NCBI GenBank assembly: GCA_003132025.1
Contig: PKWJ01000045.1
Span: 32,011-68,854, forward strand
Length of the DNA stretch: 36,844 nt
Direction of reading: 5' to 3'
Source: Gammaproteobacteria bacterium
GTDB lineage: Bacteria; Pseudomonadota; Gammaproteobacteria; Steroidobacterales; Steroidobacteraceae
The first letter of the stretch is position 1. The number at the start of each line of letters is the position of its first letter. Made by a program: the position numbers and the translations under genes. This document shows positions 35,465 through 36,844 of the stretch, one piece after another. The notes under the pieces were generated by a model, which was not told the DNA's origin, did not search any database, and was given only the letters and a program-made list of their open reading frames with translations.

Positions 35465-36306
35465 AAGCTCAGACGGCCGAACAGCTCCGGGCCGCTGAAG
35501 GTCAGCCGCAGTACACCCGACGGGTTGTTGTTGCGTACATCGAGCTCCGCCTCCTGGCGCTCGTAGCCCAAGCCGAAGGCGACGTTACGCTTCCAGCGAT
35601 ACTGGAAGTCGGCGTGATAGTCGCCCAGCATGCCGCTGACCGAGCCGATGGTGACTTTCAGGTACTGGCCGCGGGCATTGAAGGACCAGTGTTTGGCGAT
35701 GAGCCAGGTGCCATCGAGCGCCAGCGTGGCAAACGGGCCGGCGCCGTTGTAATCCGCGTACTGCGGCGTGCGCGGAATCTCCGCGATGGCTTCGGCCTGC
35801 AGCAGATGTACACCCATACCGGCCCCGAGTTCGAAGCGGTCGTTGCGCAGAAAGGAATAGGTATAGGTGATATCCATCTCCCGCCAGTCGAATTCCGAGT
35901 GCACCGGGTTGTCGATCAGGAAGGTCTGATCACCGTACTGCAGCGTGCGGTTGATGAACTTGTCGGCCTGGCGGCGCGAATCGAGAAAATCCACCCGCAG
36001 CCGGCTGCGCTGTTCGAGGCGGAACATGATCTCGATGCGTGCGTCATGCTCCTTGTTGGACAATCCAAGATCGCGCTCCGCGGTGAACGGGGTGCCCTGG
36101 ACGCCGCTTGCGGAATCAAAGCGCCCGAAGGTATCGATCGAACCCCAGAACAAATCGACGGTGAGCGCGAAGTGATCGGTGATCGGGCTTGCCACCGGCA
36201 GCGGCGGCGGCGGCAGATAGCTTTCGGGACTGGTATCGGGATGAGGATCGGCATGAGCCCTCGCAGCCAGTGCAAGCAGTACCGGACCGAGCCGCCATGA
36301 ACGCAT
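35461..36306 (-). CDS. Predicted outer membrane beta-barrel protein
   Basis: The 281-residue protein has a signal peptide (MRSWRLGPVLLALAARAHA, cleavage before DPHPD), then a short Pro-rich segment and alternating amphipathic strands, such as RFELGAGMGVHLLQAEAIAE and NVAFGLGYERQEAELDVR. It ends with Phe (LFGRLSF), the usual last residue of outer membrane barrels. I do not recognise the family. The first part (TVDLFWGSIDTFGRFDSASG) could be a plug or strand. It may be a small porin or a surface protein. It is separated from rho by 179 bp, which should hold its promoter; I could not pick one out. Confidence 0.75.
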   Translation of the reverse strand: MRSWRLGPVLLALAARAHADPHPDTSPESYLPPPPLPVASPITDHFALTVDLFWGSIDTFGRFDSASGVQGTPFTAERDLGLSNKEHDARIEIMFRLEQRSRLRVDFLDSRRQADKFINRTLQYGDQTFLIDNPVHSEFDWREMDITYTYSFLRNDRFELGAGMGVHLLQAEAIAEIPRTPQYADYNGAGPFATLALDGTWLIAKHWSFNARGQYLKVTIGSVSGMLGDYHADFQYRWKRNVAFGLGYERQEAELDVRNNNPSGVLRLTFSGPELFGRLSF

Positions 36307-36485
36307 GTCTACATGATCCCTCGGTTGACTGCCGCGGCGCCACAGTCGCCGCGCAACGACGCCCATCGATCAGCAATGGTGGGGGATTTGAGCCGCCGGC
36401 GCGCGACGGCGCTGTGACGCGCCACTCACTTTGCGCTGCCGGGCGTGCTGCGTCCAAGACAGCCGCCCAGCCAGGGCCAGGTCGC

Positions 36486-36844
36486 TCAACGCTTCATGGC
36501 CTCGAAGAATTCCGAGTTCGACTTCGTGTCCTTCATCTTGTCGAGCAGGAACTCGATCGCCGCCAGCTCGTCCATCGGATGCAGCAGCTTGCGCAGGATC
36601 CACATCTTGGCCAGTTCGCTCGGATCGGTGATCAGCTCTTCCTTGCGGGTGCCGGAGCGGTTGATGTTGACCGCCGGGAACACACGCTTCTCGGAGATAC
36701 GGCGGTCCAGATGGATCTCGCTGTTGCCGGTGCCCTTGAATTCCTCGTAGATAACGTCGTCCATCTTCGAGCCGGTATCGATCAGTGCGGTGGCGAGAAT
36801 GGTCAGGCTGCCGCCCTCCTCGATGTTGCGCGCGGCGCCGAAGA
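36486..36844 (-). CDS. rho: Transcription termination factor Rho, C-terminal part (cut by window edge)
   Basis: The open frame runs off the right edge of the window and encodes the last ~118 residues of Rho. It reads [20 protein letters not shown], then [20 protein letters not shown] and [20 protein letters not shown], and ends with FFEAMKR. These are the conserved secondary RNA-binding and ATPase C-terminal segments of the hexameric helicase. The product releases RNA at Rho-dependent terminators. The ATG-led frame from 36764 is only part of it. I see no intrinsic terminator in the 179 bp after the gene. Confidence 0.97.
   Translation of the reverse strand, partial: FGAARNIEEGGSLTILATALIDTGSKMDDVIYEEFKGTGNSEIHLDRRISEKRVFPAVNINRSGTRKEELITDPSELAKMWILRKLLHPMDELAAIEFLLDKMKDTKSNSEFFEAMKR

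Noticed and set aside
34540..36300. A 586-residue plus-strand open frame over the MFS and barrel genes
   Set aside because: It is out of frame with the MFS gene, antisense to the barrel gene, and full of Arg/His-rich non-protein-like sequence.

Overview
The window is GC-rich, densely coded chromosomal DNA of a Gram-negative gammaproteobacterium. Evidence is the LPS core genes (waaA, kdkA, a GT9 heptosyltransferase), TolC, a DsbD/TlpA pair, the gammaproteobacterial order accB-accC-prmA-DUF3426-dusB-fis-purH-purD, and groESL under a perfect CIRCE/HrcA operator. CIRCE in a gammaproteobacterium, together with this gene mix, points to a Xanthomonadales/Nevskiales-like lineage, but the genus cannot be read from the sequence. 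I see no phage, integrase, transposase gene, CRISPR array, tRNA or rRNA.

Layout. 252-2721 (+): a PCMT-family methyltransferase, a single-domain rhodanese and a TolC-family outer membrane channel. 2730-5852: kdkA-waaA (-) divergent from a heptosyltransferase (+), for lipid A/inner-core work. 5887-9570: a DUF6165 gene (+) faces a glnE/zf-CHCC pair (-), and the two sides meet in a 206-bp nested palindrome (6283-6488) that carries both stop codons. 9652-10089: a membrane PH-domain protein. 10103-16908 (-): a transglutaminase-DUF2126 fusion, an ATP-grasp/alpha-E fusion and a second transglutaminase with a poly-Asp insert. This is the conserved but poorly understood amidoligase/peptidase cluster. 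17127-19307: a secreted S9 prolyl-oligopeptidase-like enzyme. 19338-19475 (-): a candidate independent small RNA with its own promoter, an 8-C hairpin loop and an intrinsic terminator. 19641-21807 (-): groES-groEL with promoter, CIRCE and terminator. 21990-35464 (+): dsbD, a TlpA-like thioredoxin, accBC, prmA, a DUF3426 protein, dusB-fis, purH-purD, an alpha/beta hydrolase and an MFS transporter. 35461-36306 (-): an outer-membrane beta-barrel protein. 36486-36844 (-): the C-terminal part of rho, cut by the window edge.

Most of this is housekeeping: envelope biogenesis, nitrogen control (GlnE adenylylates and deadenylylates glutamine synthetase), protein folding, periplasmic redox, fatty-acid initiation, ribosome/tRNA modification and purine synthesis. 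The least explained items are the small RNA downstream of groEL, the symmetrical palindromic element between DUF6165 and zf-CHCC, and the transglutaminase/ATP-grasp cluster with its Asp-rich insertion. These look like the best candidates for undescribed biology.
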